64,000 nucleotides of DNA from Plantago ovata (lineage: Eukaryota > Streptophyta > Magnoliopsida > Lamiales > Plantaginaceae): assembly GCA_028274465.1 (NCBI GenBank), contig CM051455.1:124655462-124719461 (forward strand). Reading direction: 5' to 3'. The notes beneath the pieces are model-generated. The model was not told where the DNA came from and ran no database searches. It saw only the letters and a list, made by a program, of their open reading frames with translations. A program made the position numbers and the translations under genes. Shown here piece after piece: positions 22,056 through 34,850 of this stretch (position 1 is the first letter of the stretch; each line of letters opens with the position of its first letter).

Positions 22056-23266
22056 ATAAGTCCGAGTTTTGTTTTAGAGTTAATATAAACGAATATAATT
22101 GCACCCCGCCATAACCTCGATCCCTTGGAATAAATTGATCATGGTATAAAATTCTTTTAACTCGCATCATTTTTCGCCGGGACGAATTCAATCTATATTA
22201 CATTTTAATTCGAGTAACCTCCTTTCCATAGAGTTAAAATTTTATTAGATAGAAACTCACATATATGTAGAGTCAAGTTGTGTTATAAGATAGAGATATT
22301 TTGTGACCGAAAGCTAGTTCGAATCATGAAAATCATTATCTAACAAGTTGCGTTTATATGATAAGAGCTTAATTTCAAGTAACAAGTAGTAAAAAACGTG
22401 CAAAAAGGATCGGATAATACTAGTATGTATGTTGTAAAGTAAAGTTATAAGAGAGTGGAGTGGATCCATCATCATCTATCATCCATCCATCCAGTAGCAA
22501 GCAAAGAAGTCTAATGGCGGTGGCATAATTCGGCAACCATTATGATTAATTTTTACACCAGTGGGATGTATTTTCTTGGAAGGGGTCAATTTCTTGTTTT
22601 GTTTATACTTGTTATAGCATGCCCATTTGCTATAAAGGGTAGGGAGCTATTTGCCTATTGGTGTAGTATTGGAAAGTTTATTTATACATGAGTCAAGATT
22701 TTTTACTCCAAAGCTTTGTTTGTCAACACGCATGCAAATGGCCGGCTATATTTTTAGTGCTAGCTAGTGGATGCTGCCGTATTCGCATGTCTCATTTCAT
22801 CCTTGGTAGAGGCTAGGCTAATATAGCTCCATGGACCTTAATTGGTTGTATATGATCTCCCTAATGTGAGGAAAAGCAAGAACCAAGCTAGATAGCATAT
22901 ATAGTAGTGTAATGACTAATGAGGTCTAGTACAAGGAAATCACTAGAGAGTTGTAGATTAAAACCCATCCAAGTTGGCCTATAGTTGTTCAACATCCCAC
23001 ACCCTAACTCTAGCATAGGCGCTCCCCGTATTGTCTAACCACAACTTGCACCAAAGATGAAACAAACAAATTTTACATAATGTTAGTATAGTTTAATTAA
23101 TTACTATCTCAGCCGATCGGGTATTTTCAATGATTAATGCATCCAGACACATTTCATTTCAAGTGGGTCCACATGCGAGCCTACTCTTCTGTTTCAACCA
23201 TGACTGAATAAAACTCCCCAAATTAACTTAGTTAGGTTTTGTTTTCTTCGTCTGGAAATTCATTAT
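22056..23266. other. Intergenic, no gene seen
   Basis: Non-coding and AT-rich, with a short ATCC/ATC simple repeat near 22468-22493. No terminal repeats or RNA genes recognised. Confidence 0.45.
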
Positions 23267-23438
23267 TTTCAGTTCAATTTAGTTTTGTTCAGTTCAGTTC
23301 AATTCAATTCAGGTTCATTCAGTTCAGTTCAGTTCTGTTCAGACTTGCTTAATAATATTTTATACTACTACAAATAAACTCAATTAAGTTCTATTCAGTT
23401 CATTCAGCTTCATTCAGTTCAGTTCAATTTTGTTCAAA
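23267..23438. repeat. (GTTCA)n microsatellite, interrupted
   Basis: Pentamer GTTCA/TTCAG repeated through 23267-23344 and again 23385-23438 with substitutions. Confidence 0.75.
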
Positions 23439-23682
23439 CGAAAAGAACAGTTTCTTCACTACTTGCTTGCTTACTGTATATCTCAAAACATTTGAGGATG
23501 AGAGATGTGAATTTTTCGTATTTATTACCATGATTTCGATCATATCCATCACACAATGTATGGACTCTCGGCATGTATCTAGTACTTTTTGAGCCAAATG
23601 CACAAACATAAACAGACCATGGAGGTCGGAGGAGTCATTTATTGATTACGGGTGTGACTCAATTAGCTAACTAGGTTACAAC

Positions 23683-25147
23683 CAGTAGCGGAGTTTGGGG
23701 TGCAGTGGGGTTCTGTTGGCCTCAACTGAACCCCAATAAAACTCCAGCAGTATTCTGTTGGGTTTAATGACAGAACCCGTTCTGTTCTACAGAACCGGTT
23801 CTGTTGGGTTCTGTTGCTTTTTAAGGTTTAAATTGTGGGTTCTGTTGGTTCTAACTGCGATTGATGGTGTTTGGGTTATGTTGAGTGGAAAGCTGATGTG
23901 GCAGGAGAGAGAGTGTATTTTGGATTTTAACTGTTGGAGATGGCCTAATAATAGTAATAACAAAATAAACAAGTTTGTCATGGTGGTTGAGAGCAAAGGT
24001 TTTGGCGTTTAAAGAAGGAATAATTACAAATTGGTGATAGTTTTGAGACTTTCTATTAAATTGGTGTGACCTAAAAATTTCTATTAAATTGGTGAAAACT
24101 TTCTTTCAATTTGGTGATTATGCTAATATTAGTGTTAATTTAATTAACTGAATTTCCTATATTCTCTCCATCTTACCACGTTTCTTTTCTTTCTTTTAAT
24201 CAGTCAAACTCAGACTAAAATCCTCAAGCATCACTTTCATATACCATCACGTAATAGCTGCTTGATAGGTGGAGTTGCTTGCTTGGTAGTGAGATACTTG
24301 AAGAAGTCCAACTCCATTAATGGTTTCGAAAATTAGGGATTCTAAGAAAAGCTAAAGCCAGATACTTGATATGGAATTGAATTGGAAGCTGGAAGAAGCT
24401 TGGAATTAAGAATGCTTGTAGAATTGCTCTATAAACGGCTAAACAAGGATTAAGGGATTGGTAAAACAACAATCGGTCGTCGTATAATTGGAATAAAGGG
24501 TATCGATCGACTAATAATAGATAATTAAAAACATTCCGATGCATGTAATGTAATGAATTATCATGTAACTAAGAATTTGGAGTCTAGTCTTACAAATTAA
24601 TTGAATTTCAACTAATTAGGTAGGGTTAAATTAGTACACACATATATATACACTAATTTGTAGGAAGTTTTCCATGTATCACTTATTTGATATAAACTAT
24701 TAGGATTTGACACTAATTTGTAATTAACCCTTTAAAAAACTCTTGCCTCTTACTCCTTTTCTCTTTTCTTATGTGTTTATTTAATTTTTTTTCAATCATT
24801 TTAAAAATCTTTTTTATTTATTTTTATCTTACATATTTTAAATATGTCTTCTTTTTTTCCATTTTTAAATTTAAATGTACATGTTCAATCTTTTTTTTAA
24901 CCATCGATGTGGTGGCGTTTTTTAGTGCTTTGAAATCATATCCACATTAATGCAAGGTCAAAACTTAGTTTTAATGTAGAGTATTATTTTAATATAGGTA
25001 TAATTATAAATATATGAAAAATAGTTTTGTTTTTAAATTTTATTTATTAGATTATCTTATAACATGTATAATTTTTCACATCTTTTCTAGAAAAATATCA
25101 TAACTTTAAGTTGGACCTCATGAAATTTTCTTCTGGCTCCGCCACCG
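23683..25147. mobile_element. Non-autonomous hAT element (1.46 kb)
   Basis: Ends CAGTAGCGGAG and CTCCGCCACCG (inverted, two mismatches in eleven), flanked by the perfect 8-bp duplication GTTACAAC at 23675-23682 and 25148-25155. CAGTGGCGGA-type ends are common in plant hAT elements. No transposase frame. Contains a MULE-type MITE at 24017-24730 and a TTCTGTTGG-rich segment (23705-23950) that may be another MITE. Confidence 0.82.
24017..24730. mobile_element. MULE-type MITE nested in the hAT element
   Basis: Left end GGAATAATTACAAATTGGTG and reverse-complemented right end GGGTTAATTACAAATTAGTG, with similarity continuing inward. Flanked by 9-bp duplications TTTAAAGAA (24008-24016) and TTTAAAAAA (24731-24739). 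Nine-bp duplication is typical of Mutator-like elements. 714 bp, non-coding. Confidence 0.68.
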
Positions 25148-25155
25148 GTTACAAC

Positions 25156-26070
25156 CATCATCACTTGTCCAATACTTTGATAAATATATAGGACTTCCTA
25201 TTTCCATATTCCAAATTTGACACTTCTACTACGCTCAAACTCTATTTTAGTCATTGTGGTTAACTTAGTTGATCATCAACCATGCAATCTTATAATTACC
25301 TGGTTGAAATCCAACTGAGTCAATTATTGCATTCTATTTTCATTCAGAAAATATGTAATTATATATCGGATTGAACCAGCTGGATTAGGAGAAATGGTCC
25401 ATGAACTCCCGTTACTCCCCTATCTGGGTTCCAGAAGATAGCTCGAGGTTGGAACTTTTATATACTTCATCTTCATGCTTAGAAACTAGAAGTATTTATG
25501 GTGTATGGCATAAATGTGACATATGCAGCTAGTACAATACTACAATGTTCCTTGAGAAATTAGCTTATTTATCATGAGAATGTGATAATGAAGCGAAACT
25601 CACCCGATGTTAAAATGAAAATATTGTACTAGCTAGTATTATTGTTAATGTGGATTACACGGCATCGCTGTGCATTTAGTGACGTAGATTTGGTTCCTAC
25701 CGAACTCGGTTTAACTATAATTGAAAACAGTTTGAACCTCGCGTCTTATTTTAGTCATCAATCTTTATCAGTTATATAGTGGGTTGTAGAAACTCAATTC
25801 ATAATGGAATGTAAATACTGTAATCAGCAATAATTATTCCAATCTCACTACTACTATTCACAAGTCAAAAACTCCTAGCTAGCTAGGTATGCAGCACCAT
25901 CTGATACATGCTATCATTAGTTTTAGGTGATCACTAGTAGTACAAGATTAACTCACCATCAAATAAAACAGTACATGATTTAGGTCAATTAAATTAATTA
26001 ATAACGTTTGTAAGTCATCACCTAATTAATTAATTAATTAAAGAAACTACTTCATGACACTTATTAATAA
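25156..26070. other. Intergenic, no gene seen
   Basis: Non-coding. Includes an (AATT)n run at about 26022-26040. Confidence 0.45.
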
Positions 26071-26075
26071 CGTTT

Positions 26076-26363
26076 CGATAGAATTCCAACTCTCCAAAAA
26101 GCTCGAACTAATGTGGAGGAACGGAATCTAGTCATTTATATTAATTCTCCATCACTCCCCCGCACTCGTGACCAATTTTAACCTCTTTGGGGAGGCTAGT
26201 CGAGTGAAAACTTAATATAGGGCGGAGTTTATCTCTAGAGAGATGTAAACCCATGTGGGCGTGAGCCAGATGTCTCTGATACCATGATATAGTTCCAACT
26301 CTCCCAAAAGCTCAAACTAATGGGGAGAAACGGAATCTAGTCATTTATATTAATTCTCCAACA
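26076..26363 (-). mobile_element. Complete TRIM retrotransposon, only 288 bp
   Basis: Two 79-bp LTRs (26076-26154 and 26285-26363) with few differences flank about 130 bp. On the minus strand the order is LTR (TGTTGGAGAATT...TATATCA), primer site TGGTATCAGAG (26284-26274, complementary to initiator tRNA-Met), non-coding interior, purine tract GCGGGGGAG, LTR. The 5-bp duplication CGTTT lies at 26071-26075 and 26364-26368. It encodes nothing, so it must borrow capsid and enzymes. All parts needed for trans-mobilisation look present. Confidence 0.88.
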
Positions 26364-26509
26364 CGTTTATGGATATATTGGTTAAAAATTAGGTGAATAA
26401 GTTGAGAGGAAAACTAAAATATGGTGCTTATAAATTCTGAAAAAATGTGACGTCACAAAACCAATCTGAACCTGAAACCTGAACCACATCACCTAAGAAT
26501 GAAAAGGTT

Positions 26510-26660
26510 AATGGTATATATGTGCAGACCATCACTCTCAATAGTATGAGGCAGATTAAGTTGTACACAGATCAAACCCGTTAGGTCTCAGGCCTAAACT
26601 GGACAATATCATACCATTAAGATGGGTGTCGTCATCCATGTGTAACATCTTAGCCCATTG
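26510..26660 (-). repeat. Dispersed repeat with ATGGTATGATATTGTCC word
   Basis: On the minus strand AATGGTATGATATTGTCCAG is followed by a TTTAGGCCT block and a CTCATACTATTGAGAGTGATGG end. I recall a similar arrangement as a common short repeat in plant genomes, but I cannot name its class. Confidence 0.35.
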
Positions 26661-26699
26661 GGCCGGGTCATCTAATCCAACTTTAACACAAAATAAAAC

Positions 26700-27070
26700 C
26701 TGAAAGCTCCAATATGAAATGTCCCAAATTAAAAATTAATCGATCAGAGTTAAATTTGATCCGAACTCATCCAATTCGAATTTACCCAAATTAGATTTTT
26801 AAGGAATGTATAACTAATATATTATTTATAATAAAATATTTATCAGTCACTAGTTTAAAATTAAAAAATAAAAATTTCATTTATAAGAATAATTTGCAGA
26901 ATTAACACTGAATCAGACCCAATTCAAGTGAATCTAGTCCGAAAACTATAATTCGAGCAAGATGCAAAGTCCAGAGACATCCAAATTCAATTCGATCCAA
27001 AATCATCAGAAATAAATTCACATATCCAAATAATCTAATCTGAACAACTCAATTCGAATCCGATCCCAAT
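26700..27070. repeat. Unclassified dispersed repeat, copy B
   Basis: Shares GATCCGAA, CCAATTCGAA and AAGGAATGTATAACTAAT with copy A at 4280-4760. Confidence 0.45.
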
Positions 27071-27420
27071 GATCTTTTAAAGCATGGACAGGGTGTCAGC
27101 ATGTCACCAACATTAAGGTATATAAGCCCCTCTATAGATAAGTTAATACAGTTTACAATAACAGGTACTACTAGTACATTATCTAGCTCCATTAAGTAGA
27201 TAATGTTTAACAAAAGTGATTGTGGGGTAGGGAAAAAGGGCAATTGACCCAATGTTAGAGGGTGGTTGTTACAAATAGTGGTACAAGTAAACTTTAAAAA
27301 GTTGAGACATCAACGAGAAAAGGACTCATAACAAGTGCATTGATCTCTTTCTGTTGGTGGGTTGATGTTTAGCTAATTAGGTTCAATTAATCTCTCAATG
27401 TGGTTTAGGTTTTAGTACTA

Positions 27421-27760
27421 TACTCCCTCCCTTGGTCCGAGACCAAATGTCATGGATTTGGACACAAGAGATTTATGTATATGAGATAATAAAATGAATA
27501 AGTTGCACATGGATTAAATTATGCCAAAAAGGAGAAATGATACATCTTCCGTCCCGATGATATGTTTACGTTTAACTTTTACACAGTTTTGAATTTATAT
27601 GTTTTTTGTTCCATAGTATTATATTAATATTGTACATATAGAGTATCTGGGTTTAAAAAAGTGTAATATATGAATGGAGCTTTGTGTATATGTTAAAAGT
27701 GGAGATAATAAAATGATTAAGTGGCATTTTATTATTTTATTTTGGATGGAAGGAAGGATT
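27421..27760. mobile_element. Stowaway-like MITE fragments, probably two
   Basis: TACTCCCTCCCTTGGTCCGAG begins at about 27420. A second left-type end TACATCTTCCGTCCC begins at 27541, and a matching right-type end GGATGGAAGGAAGGA lies at about 27744-27758. Ends are diverged, and the first unit has no right end. Confidence 0.45.
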
Positions 27761-28079
27761 GTTATTTACTGGGATTAGCTCAGTTGGTACGTACGTGCAC
27801 TCAATTAATCTTCGAGGAACGTGCCTAATTAAACCATGTAATTATAGTATAATAATCACTCATTTTGTTTTGTATTGTTAATTACATTGCACTTACCAAA
27901 TCTTAAGCTAATCATTGTGGTAGTAGGCTGGTAGCCTCCATTTTGGGGTCCGGGCCAGGGCAGGTCGGCACTCAAATGAATTAGAGGAGATTGCACTAAT
28001 GACTTTTTCTCGAGTGGGACAAATATTAGATCCTTCTTTCCCTTTTGCTAGTAATTTCCACAAAAAGGGCTAACGATAT

Positions 28080-28587
28080 TGATGTGGGATAAAAGGTCAT
28101 CACCCTCGAACTCTCATCATCACACAAGGAAGGACCCTCCAAACCTAAAACACCCGGACTAAGGGCCTAACTCCCCCTAAAGAAGAGCCTCGAAAGGATT
28201 GGGGGTCGAAACATGGGCATCATGACTAAGCATGCCTCGAACGGGACCAGTTAAGTACGCTCTAAGTACTGATAGACTTCCTCTTTGTCCGGATAAAGGA
28301 GACAAAGTAAAAGGCGGACCCCACGAGCGTATTCTCTATATATATCCTTCTTCCCTCACTTGCATACTTACTCTTTTACATACATAGAACATTATGCTGT
28401 CCATTTACTCTGTCAACATTGACTTGTGATCGGTCTAACTTAGGTAGGCCGGTCACCCTTACCCCTCCCTCTAACTTTCCTTGACAGGTACATCCAGGTC
28501 TCATCCCTCTTAACGAAACTCAAGCCATCAACTCCTATGGATTGAGAGATGACGTCGTGATTCCTTAGACCGAAATTATCCTCATCA
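28080..28587 (+). repeat. 5' LTR of the Tat-type element
   Basis: 508 bp with TG...CA ends, TATA-like CTATATATATCC near 28336. Matches 39110-39617. Confidence 0.92.
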
Positions 28588-28608
28588 TCTTGGCGCCGTC
28601 TGTGGGAA
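28588..28608 (+). other. Primer-binding site
   Basis: TTGGCGCCGTCTGTGGG starts two bases after the 5' LTR. Its position and GGCGCC core are typical of Tat-lineage elements. Confidence 0.7.
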
Positions 28609-28624
28609 ATTGAGACGAAAAACC

Positions 28625-30480
28625 ATGGTGAAACGGAAAACACAAGGAGCCAGTACCAAAGAAACGGAGCCCATAACCAAGGAAGCAGAGAGACCCACCG
28701 ACACGGATGGGTTAGAAGAGGACGAAATTGCTCCCGAAGACTTGAATCCCGTCTCTCCCCACTCGGGAGAAGATTCGGGAGAAAGCCACGAACTTTCAGA
28801 ACCCCGAGTAGAGCCCCAAGTCCTAATCACGAAAAATCGACTCAAGGACTTAATGCGATCAATATACGAAGAATCCCGTGTACCACCAGTAGCAGAACCC
28901 CAAAAAAGTACTTCCAATCGAAGTAGACCCTCGAACTGACCAAATGACCCTAACCCAGAACGTCCTCGGGACCACACTTCCCAAAGCAGTGAGAGAACAC
29001 ATATCGACAGTTCGGTTGTGATTGTCCGAAACCCACGTCGAAACCCGAGGAAAGAACACACTCGGGCGGGAAAAAGGCCCCGTCGCGAACCCATGAACAC
29101 TATCCCCGAACACGACGATTGTCCCTCGGAGGAAGAAGCATCAGATCTAGAACGAGAAGCCCTCGAAAGGAAATTAAAAAAGTACGAAAGCCTCCTCAAG
29201 GAACACAACCGGAAAAAGGAAGATCCAAGGGACCATAGGCCCACCCATGACGTAGATCATTGGAGGAGAGTAGACGAGCGAGAGGCTCGAATGTATAGTT
29301 TTTCGAAGGGACGGCCCATTCGAAAAACCGGCTTCGCACCTAACCCTCTATCCACTAAATTGATGCGCCATTCGATCCAGACCGAGAGAAGGATCCCCAA
29401 AAGTTTGCCCAAGTATCTCGGGGTAACTTGCCCCCACGAACATAGGATTAAGTTCGAAAACATGATGCAAACTTATGGACATGATGAGAGAGATATGTTG
29501 ATCGTTTTTCCGGGTACCCTCGAAGGGGTTTCCACCGAATGGTACTAAAATATGCCCACCGGATCGATCCGCTCCTTCGCGGACCTAGTCCAAGCATTCC
29601 TAGGCCATTTCACCGACTACAAAAAGTCTCGACAGTCGAGTAGCTGTCTACAAGATATCATATAAAAAAGCGACGAACCCCTTCGACGATGGTGACAACG
29701 ATTCAACGTCGTAGCTTTACAAGTGGAAGACCACCCCATGCATTTTCGAAGGCAAACTTTATTCACGAACACCCGAAATTGAGGCTTAGCCTCCGAAATC
29801 TCGAGAGAAAAACCCGAGACCGCTGAAGAACTCTCGGATATCGTGAATAAGTACATCGAAGAAGAAAGGATGATCAAGGAAGCGAAGCTAGCCTTCGAAA
29901 TTTCCCCCGACCGTCGAAAGGAAAAATCTCCAAGAAGAGGACCCGTCGAACCAACTCATGATCAAGGAAGAGAACGCCCGAATTTCGATAGGCGTCTCCC
30001 GCGAAGGAACCCAAGACCCATTCGGTGTCCCCAACGAAAAGTCTTTTCGATCATCGAGAAACAACCTTTCGTCAGGTGGCCTCGAAAGCACAAGGAAACC
30101 AACACCACAAAGAGCTCCGAAGAGTATTGCAAATTCCACAAACAACAAGGTCATGATACTGAAAGATGCATCGAGTTAACCGCCGAACTAGAGCGCCTCG
30201 TGGAGGAAGGATACGCGCAAGAATACAAAGACTCATATGGGGACTTAATGATCCGACTGGTAGAGAAACGCAAGTCCGAGGTTTCTCGACCCACACCTTC
30301 GAGGCCTCCACTACCCATGCAGTCAACCGTATTTCGGGAGTCCAAGGAAAGCGGGACAAGGGAGGACAATTCAGATAATGAACCTATCTTCGGAGAAATC
30401 AAGTACATTGCAGGAGGCCCCACGGGAGGCGACTCAAGGAAAGAAAGGAATCGAACGGGGCGGAAAATGAGAAATGCCTA
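28625..30480 (+). pseudogene. gag region of the Tat-type element
   Basis: Translated pieces give a charged N-terminal part (EDLNPVSPHSGED, LMRSIYEESRV), a retroviral-type capsid segment (SIQTERRIPKSLPKYLG, KFENMMQTYGHDERDMLIVF, LEGVSTEWY) and a zinc-knuckle-like CKFHKQQGHDTERC segment near 30140. Gag forms the virus-like particle. Fossil, with several breaks. Confidence 0.75.
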
Positions 30481-30549
30481 CGCCCCAAGCACGCCGACTT
30501 TCAATGTCGGGAGCCTCGAAGAACAAAGTTTGGCCATAGTTTTCGATCA

Positions 30550-33500
30550 TAACGATGTCCCCTCCCCAGAGACCACTCGAAATCAAGACCCAAATCCCTT
30601 TGGTAGTTTCGATGGTCATATCCGGTTTCAACGTCAGCAAGATTTTGGTGGACACCGGCAGTTCGGTGAACGTAATTACTATGGCTACCCTAAAAAAGAT
30701 GAAGATCGAAGGGACCGGTTTCCTAGACGTCTCGACGAACTTATCAGGTTTCGGTGGCGCCGTGGTCAAACCCCTAGGAACCCTTTGGTTATTGACATCT
30801 ATGGGAACGAATCCTTCGAAGGTCACCCACCATTGTCAATACGTGGTAGTCGACGCCCCCTTGGGATACAACGTCCTATTCGGACGCCCCGGGCTCAACC
30901 AATTTCAAGCCGTGGCCTCTACTTACCACATGAAAATGAAATTTCCCACGGAGATTGGAGTAGGAGAGGTCAAAGGAGACCTTAAAGAAGCATGAGAATG
31001 CTACTGTACAACCACACAGTCCAAACTCCCTCCACTCGAATTCATCGAGAAGGGGCTCAAAACTTCCTCAACCTCGAAGAGGCAATGCATGGTGGTCAAG
31101 AATAATTGTGGACTAGACTTCCCATCGGGCACTATCGAAGGGAAGGAGCGTATCGAACCATCTTCCGAAGTGAAAGACTTCCCTCTCTTCGATGCTTTCC
31201 CCACACGAACCACCAAGATAGCAGCCGATCTACCGGAGGAACTCGAACTATCCCTATCACTCTTCCTACGAGAGAACTCAGACGTCTTCGCATGGAGCAC
31301 CTTGGACCTCAAGGGGATCTCTCCCCAAGTCATCGTTCATAGGCTCAATGTGAATCCAAAAGCCAAACCCGTTAGCCAAAAGCAAAGGAACTTTAGTAGA
31401 GAGAAGAACTTGATAATCGATGAAGAAGTGTCAAAACTTCTGAAAGCCGGACACATTCGACCCACACACTTTTCGGATTTGCTATGCAACGTCGTACTAG
31501 TAAGCAAGGGCAAGGGAAAGTGGAGAATGTGCAACGATTTCACGGACCTCAACAAACATTGTCCCAGGGATCCTTACCCCTGTCTCGAATAGACCAACTA
31601 GTAGATTCGACGGTCGGCGCCGAACGACTTAGCTCCATGGACGCGTCCTAAGGATATTACCAAGTCCCCATGGCACGAGAGGACGTGGATAAAACCGCTT
31701 TCGTAACTCCCTCAGGGGTATATTCCTTTAGGGTCATGCCTTTCGGCTTGCGAAACGCGGGAGCCACTTACCAACGATTGGTCAACATGATGTTCGAACA
31801 AGAGATCGGTTCCACTATGGAAGTCTATGTCGACGACATGCTCGTCAAGAGCCTCGAAGCAAAAGATCATGTGAAAAACTTGGGCAAATGTTTCGCCATC
31901 CTTCGAAAGTTCGGAATGAAACTAAACCCCTCGAGTGCACCTTCAGAGTAAAAGGGGGAAATTCCTCGGCTACATGGTTACCCAAAGAGGGATCGAAGCC
32001 AATCCCGACAAGATCAAGGCCATCCTCGAATTCCCCAATCCTCGAAACATCAATGAAGTCCAAAAGCTCGTGGGAAGAGTCATTGCCCTCAGACGTTTCA
32101 TCTCGAGATCCGGAGAAAAGAGTCTCCCCTTTGTCAAAGTCTTGAGGAATAGCAGAAATTTCGAATGGACCGAAGAAAGTGAGAAAGCCCCAACGGAGCT
32201 CAAAGATCATCTGTCGAAGCCCCCCTCCTCTCGAAACCGAAGCAAGGAGATGTCTTGTACCTGCACGTCGCTATCTCTCTCGAAGTCGTTAGCTCGGTTA
32301 TGGTACGAATTGAGGGACACCAACATCATCCCATTTACTACTTGAGCAAAGTTCTCACTAAAGCCGAAGTAAACTACTTGGATATCGAAAAACTTGCTTA
32401 TTGCGTAGTATTGGCCTCACGGCGCCTTCGCCCTTACTTCAAGCCCATGATGTGGTAGTGCTCACCTCCCAACCTTTGAAGAGGATCTTGGGAAAACCCG
32501 ACCTATCGGGTCGGCTAGTACAATGGTCCATCGAACTCCTGGAGTACACAATTGAGTTCCAAGCCCCAAAGTCCAAAAAAGCCCAAGTGGTCGCTGACTT
32601 TTTCCTAGTACTAGGAGAAGTCGAAACACTCCCCGTCTTCACTCTCGAAGATGCGATAAAAGGCGAAAGCGTGGAACCGAGGTGGGAAATCTACGTCGAC
32701 GGCTCCTCCACTCGAGGACAAGGGGGCGTCGGAATACATATGGTCGATCCCTCTGGGATCGAACTTGACTTTGCCGTTCGACTAGCCTTCCCGGCCACCA
32801 ACAATGAAGCCGAGTATGAGGCCGCCCTCATAGGCCTACGACTTTCACTCGAAGGGGGTGCCAAGCACGCACACCTTCGAACAGACTCACAACTGGTGGC
32901 CCAACAATTTGCAGGAACCTTCGAAGCCAGAAAAGAACCAATGAAGCTCTATCTCGCGGAGCTGAAAAACTTGACGACCAAATTCTCAAGTGTGGAAATC
33001 TCACAAATACCGCGAACCCTCAACAAAATTGCAGATGGGCTAGCAAGATTCGGGAGTTCATCCCAATCCATAACTACCCGGCAGGTATGAAAACTCTCCA
33101 ACATACTATCGAAATTTCATACTATCGAAGTTTCACACTATCGAAATTCTTAATGCTCGAATCATGAAGTTGATCTCCCAACATATATGACTCGAAATGT
33201 GTTACTCCGTCGAAATGAACAGATCACCCTCCTGACGGTCCAACGACCCACCATTGGTGACAATAAACTCAAAAGGCAAAGAGAGGTCGAAGTTAATACC
33301 ATTGGTAGCCACCACGAATGGCTAACAGAAATCAAGGTATCTAACCAAAGAACTCTTTACCCCAGCCTATCCAAGAGGGAAATACCAACACCATTTCGAC
33401 ACATAATATGATTTCAACGCTAAACATCTTTTCCTTGCAGCTATACAAACAAGGTATACTGCCCACGAACAAAGCAGAAGCACGAAGGATCCGTCGAAGA

Positions 33501-34643
33501 TCCCAATACTTCTTATGGGATGGGGTCAATCTCTACAAGAGGTCATTCGATGGGCCTCACCTGAAGTGCGTAAACAAGGACGAAGCACGGTCGATTCTAT
33601 AAGAAGTGCATGCCGGGCTGTGGCAATCACTCCGGAGGAAGAACACTTGCCCAGAAGATCCGACGACAAGGATTCTACTGGCCAACCCTAATCCCAGATT
33701 CGAAAGAGAGGTCCAAAAATTATGACGAGTGTCAAAGATTCGCGAGAGACAACAAAGCACCGGGGGAACCCATGATCCCCACACCCATATCATGTCCTTT
33801 CGACAGATGGGGGATCGACATTGTCGGAAAACTCCCAACCTCTACCAACCAGAAAACATTCCTAATAGTGGTTGTCGAATACTTTTCTAAGTGGGTCGAA
33901 GCGGAGGCCGTGGGAAAAATTACGGAAGAAGTCATGAAAAGCTTCATTTGGAGGAACATCGTATGTCGGTTTGGCCTCCCCCAAATCCTCGTATCTGACA
34001 ATGGGACTCAGTTCACCGGGAAAAAGATTCGAGCTTGGTGCGTCGAACTAGGGATCAAACAAAGCTTCACATCAGTGGGTCACCCCCAAGCCAACGGACA
34101 AACAGAAGTCACCAACAGAACCATCGTTGGTAACCTCGAAAACGTTTGGGGCAGTCGAAAGGTGATTGGGCGGACGAACTGCACGGCGTACTATGGGCAT
34201 ATCGAACTACTCAAAGGACGGCCACCAAAGAGACCCCCTTTTGTATGGTATATGGATCAGAAGCAGTCATACCTTATGAAATTGCCGTCGAAACCTTACG
34301 TGTCAGAGAGTATGATCCCAGAGAAAACGACGAACTCCGTGCATTCGAACTAGATTCCCTCGATGCCAAAAGGGAAGAAGTTAGAGCCCGAGTACTGCGA
34401 TACCAAGCCCAGATGACCAAGGCATACAACAAGCACCTTGTCAAGAGAGACCTCAATGTCGGAGACTTAGTACTGAGGAAAGCTAACATACTCGAAAAGG
34501 TAGGAAAATTCCAAGAGCCATGGAAAGGACCCTTTCGAGTTATCGAAGTCTTGTCGAACGGTAGCTACAGACTTCAAGAGATGAACGGGGATCCCATCCT
34601 TCGACCCTGGAATATCAAGAACTTGAGGAAGTATTATCCCTGA
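30550..34643 (+). pseudogene. pol region of the Tat-type element
   Basis: In order: aspartic protease (ILVDTGSSVNVI, about 30640), reverse transcriptase (MCNDFTDLNKHCPRDPYP near 31540; MPFGLRNAGATYQRLVN near 31740; YVDDMLVKS near 31840), RNase H (WEIYVDGSSTRGQGGVGI near 32690; NNEAEYEAAL; LRTDSQLVAQQ) and integrase (DRWGIDIVGKLP, YFSKWVEAEAV, SDNGTQFTG, HPQANGQTEVTNR near 33800-34120, with C-terminal KRDLNVGDLVLRK). All Ty3/gypsy domains are recognisable. Several breaks, not functional as it stands. Confidence 0.85.
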
Positions 34644-34689
34644 AGAAAACCCACCGAAAAGGAAGGTTTTTTGTTTTTGCATCAAAGAG

Positions 34690-34850
34690 GCTTTCTACAA
34701 ACCACCCCCAAGAGGGTCGTCAATGAGAAGCTCTCACCATGTACTTTTGTTACGATTGAAGAGATTCTCAGCAAACCACCCCCAAAAAAGGGTCGTCACT
34801 GCGAAATCTCGCCATGTAATCTTTTGTCAATCGAAAAACTCGTCAATACG
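34690..34850. repeat. Short tandem repeat after pol
   Basis: CAAACCACCCCCAA(G/A)A(A)GGGTCGTCA occurs at about 34698 and 34773, 74 bp apart, with CTC(A/G)CCATGTA after each. Tat-lineage elements often carry such arrays between pol and the 3' LTR. Confidence 0.6.

Noticed and set aside
23758-24012. 84-codon frame in the hAT element
   Set aside because: Low-complexity, no domain, and it runs up to the inner MITE's target site; not a gene.
27777-27830. GGATTAGCTCAGTTGGTA, a tRNA-like A-box
   Set aside because: No B box at the right distance and no cloverleaf; at most a tRNA or SINE fragment.
28440-33838. Many minus-strand frames opposite gag-pol of the gypsy element
   Set aside because: They mirror conserved plus-strand coding sequence and show no domains; unlike the antisense frame at 35730-38470 they are shadows.
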